DNA from: Lycorma delicatula | Taxonomy: Eukaryota > Arthropoda > Insecta > Hemiptera > Fulgoridae | Length of the DNA stretch: 64,000 nt | Reading direction: 5' to 3' | Assembly: GCF_047948215.1 (NCBI RefSeq) | Contig: NC_134455.1 | Span: 77,616,689 to 77,680,688, forward strand | Part shown: positions 61,801 to 64,000 of the stretch, piece after piece | Numbering within the stretch: position 1 is the stretch's first letter | Layout: the number at the start of each line of letters is the position of its first letter | The notes under the pieces: model-generated | Told to the model about the DNA's origin: nothing | What the model saw: the letters and a program-made list of their open reading frames with translations, nothing else | Database searches by the model: none | Program-made: the position numbers and the translations under genes

Positions 61801-63009
61801 CATAAAAAAATTAATAAATATATATATATATATATATAGTCAATTGACAATAATGAGAATTAGCAATTATATTGATATTGAAAATTAATTCTGAATAATG
61901 TCAAATCTGACAACAAAGGAAAGGTTATAAGGCAAGTATTTGTTTTTTAAAGTCTGTAAACCTTGTTTTTTTTATTAATAGAAAAATTGATTAGTTAGAT
62001 ATTAAATGGAATAAATTAGAATATTTTGTTTATTATTTTTTTTAATATCTCACAATCATTCCATTGGTAATAATATTTAGGTCGAAAATTCAGGTATATT
62101 AACTCTCCAGTAATAAAAATAAATGATTTTATAACAAGTATGGTTTTATTTAAATGCTAATTTAGTCAAATTCATTCATTTTTAAGCAACAGTTTAAACT
62201 AAATATAAAGAAATTAATTAACCATTGAAAATAAATTATTAAATAGATACAAATATCAATTTAATTTTAATTTGGTATGGAAATTTAAACTCTGTTGGTT
62301 TTTGTTCAATTTTATTATTTAAATGAAATTGTCGCAACGAAACGGTTGCAATGATTTATTTGTTTTTTATTTATAATTTTATTGAATTTGCATTTTAATA
62401 CAAATCCTTCCGTTTTTATTAGTAAAGTTACATCGTATTTTAGTGTAGTAGGTACTTTCATAAAATACTATTGCCGGCAATACAGTGATACTAATTAAAT
62501 AACGAAAAATAAATTACTGAAGGAAATGTTATTTTAAATGTAGAAATATAAATATAATAATAATCTAGAAAATAACATTAGGTTATTGTTTAAATAAAAA
62601 CTTAATTTTAATTCTAATTATTATATATTTTATTGTTATAAACAATTTCTCAAATCTAATTTTAATGCAAATGTGTGTAATACATTTTATGTATATATAT
62701 ATAATGTTATTTATTCCGTTAATAAATTAAATGATAATTTAAATTTATTGAAATGCAATCATTTTATTGATTATTGATTAATTATATTTTTCATTCTTGT
62801 ATTCTAAATAATTGTTTTTATTTAATTCAGCATTAAATTATGTTCCTTTGCTTTCATCTTTTATCTTTTTGATCTCATTTTCTATGATCTCAATCTAGAT
62901 TAGTTGTGATTATAATATACAAAAGAAAAATCTTTTATTTTTGATATGCTTTCCAGAAATGTATAATATATTTAAAATATTAGATATGCATTAAATATTT
63001 TTTTTTATC
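61801..63009. other. Very AT-rich DNA, nothing recognised
   Basis: (TA)n at 61817-61838; otherwise featureless. Confidence 0.55.
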
Positions 63010-63329
63010 ATTTTATTTTTCCTATTGTTAACGTTGAAATCTGTTTCACTAGTAAACAATAAGCAACCCCCCACGGCCCAATGAGATGAGGATGATACGT
63101 ATGATGTAAATGCAGTACAGTTTTGTACTGAATCAGGCCGACCATTGCTAAGACGTGTGGTTAATTAAAATCCAACCATTAAAGTACACCGGTATCCACT
63201 TTCTATATTCAGATTAGGTATAAAAGTAACTAACTAGCTTCCTAAGATTCGAGACTCAGAACCTTGGACTTCGAATAGTTGTTAATTGATTTGCGATGAC
63301 GGATAACCACTAGACCAGCCCGGTAGGCA
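63010..63329 (-). mobile_element. SINE-A, tail type A2, reverse copy
   Basis: Tail at the low end (tcctattgttaacgttgaaa, cactagtaaacaataagcaa, C-run), core ggccgaccattgctaagacg, head end tagaccagcccggtagg. Aligns with 59708-60018 in the same orientation. Confidence 0.82.
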
Positions 63330-64000
63330 TCTATTAAATACGGTTTCCCTTTAATTAAATTTATATAGTAGCCTACTAACAAAAAAAAAAAAAAATCGAT
63401 ATTTTTCTTATTTTAAATACGTATCAACCATTAATAAGTAGATTTCATTGACGTAACAGGATTTCTACTGTTTTCATGAATAACTCCTTATATAATTAAG
63501 TCTTATGATACTTGCTTCAAGTCGATTTACTTTTTAAAATCAAAAGCTCCTCAACAAATAAATAATTTAGTATCATGATTTTTTTATAAACTATGTAGAA
63601 GAAATAAAATTTAATTAACTATACCTGTAATAAAAATATTTTTTTTAATAAAAAATTGATTATCGGGATATTTCTATTACATGTAATTATTTTTATCAAT
63701 TTTTGGAAGAACGTACGGTATTACCTTGGTTGCACGATGGGATTAGAAGATGAAATTCATTTTTCTTTATGTTTTCAGGTATTAGGATACGAAAATACCA
63801 TTCATTTAAAATTATGCTTTCTTATATATATTTATAAAGTTTTTCCGTACGCACAAAATGCCTATGTACGTACAAAATTTAGTGGCTCAAAAATCTTCAA
63901 AACTATCAGATCATTTTCACTGAAATTTAGATATGCTAAAGTAGTATCTCTGAAGGTGTGCATATTAAATGTTCATGAAGTTTGGTTGAGTCGTTGCTGA
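63330..64000. other. AT-rich DNA to window edge
   Basis: A stop-free plus frame from 63656 runs off the edge. It contains no motif I recognise, and the last 170 bp have the texture of an old repeat (ttcactgaaatttagatatg, gttgagtcgttgctga). It could be a partial gene, but nothing supports that. Confidence 0.35.

Noticed and set aside
63656..64000. Partial gene running off the right edge
   Set aside because: No motif, splice signal or composition support; it resembles surrounding AT-rich chance frames.

Overview
This 64 kb window is animal nuclear DNA, and I can support no intact protein-coding host gene in it. It is strongly AT-rich by eye, studded with (TA)n, (TG)n and (GA)n microsatellites, and littered with decayed transposable elements. 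The mix of elements (tRNA-headed SINEs, R1-like LINE remnants with CCHC gag knuckles, a ZBED-type hAT, an IS630/Tc1-mariner transposase) fits an insect. I think a hemipteran such as a planthopper or lanternfly most likely, but that is inference from element style, not from a gene. Stop-free stretches rarely exceed 100 codons, and the longer ones are microsatellites or antisense shadows of elements. The window could be a large intron or intergenic DNA.

Layout. 0-4.5 kb: AT-rich DNA with a SINE and a short LINE tail. 4.5-5.7 kb: an internally deleted hAT with a SINE inserted directly beside its right end. 6.85-8.9 kb: a dispersed repeat (family C), then a LINE remnant with gag and endonuclease pieces. 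9-20 kb: mostly unique AT-rich sequence with a SINE, a TIR element (family F), two GC-richer islands and a foldback element at 19.2-19.65 kb. 21.0-24.15 kb: the largest element, an R1-like LINE on the minus strand (gag, endonuclease, part of RT, C-terminus). 25-38 kb: SINE pieces, a 101-bp LINE tail with target-site duplication, two SINE-B copies, a 155-bp direct repeat and large microsatellites. 39-45.5 kb: second family C copy, a gag-only LINE remnant, a dead mariner-type transposase, an ORF1-like remnant, the C-terminus of a second LINE type and a partial F element. 47.8-55.6 kb: SINE-B, three F elements (two in tandem), a 118-bp tandem repeat and more SINEs. 55.6-64 kb: mostly AT-rich unique DNA with five more SINE copies.

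There is no operon-like cooperation to describe. The interesting content is in how the elements relate. One SINE head/core is joined to at least three different 3' tails, and one of those tails is shared with a second SINE that has a different head. A roughly 660-bp non-coding TIR family carries a perfect Pol III B-box. One LINE 3'-end type recurs four times. The window also holds an unusual set of long, near-perfect, short-loop hairpins; several arose inside known repeats, which suggests template-switch mutation. I found no convincing previously undescribed functional system; the findings are ranked accordingly.
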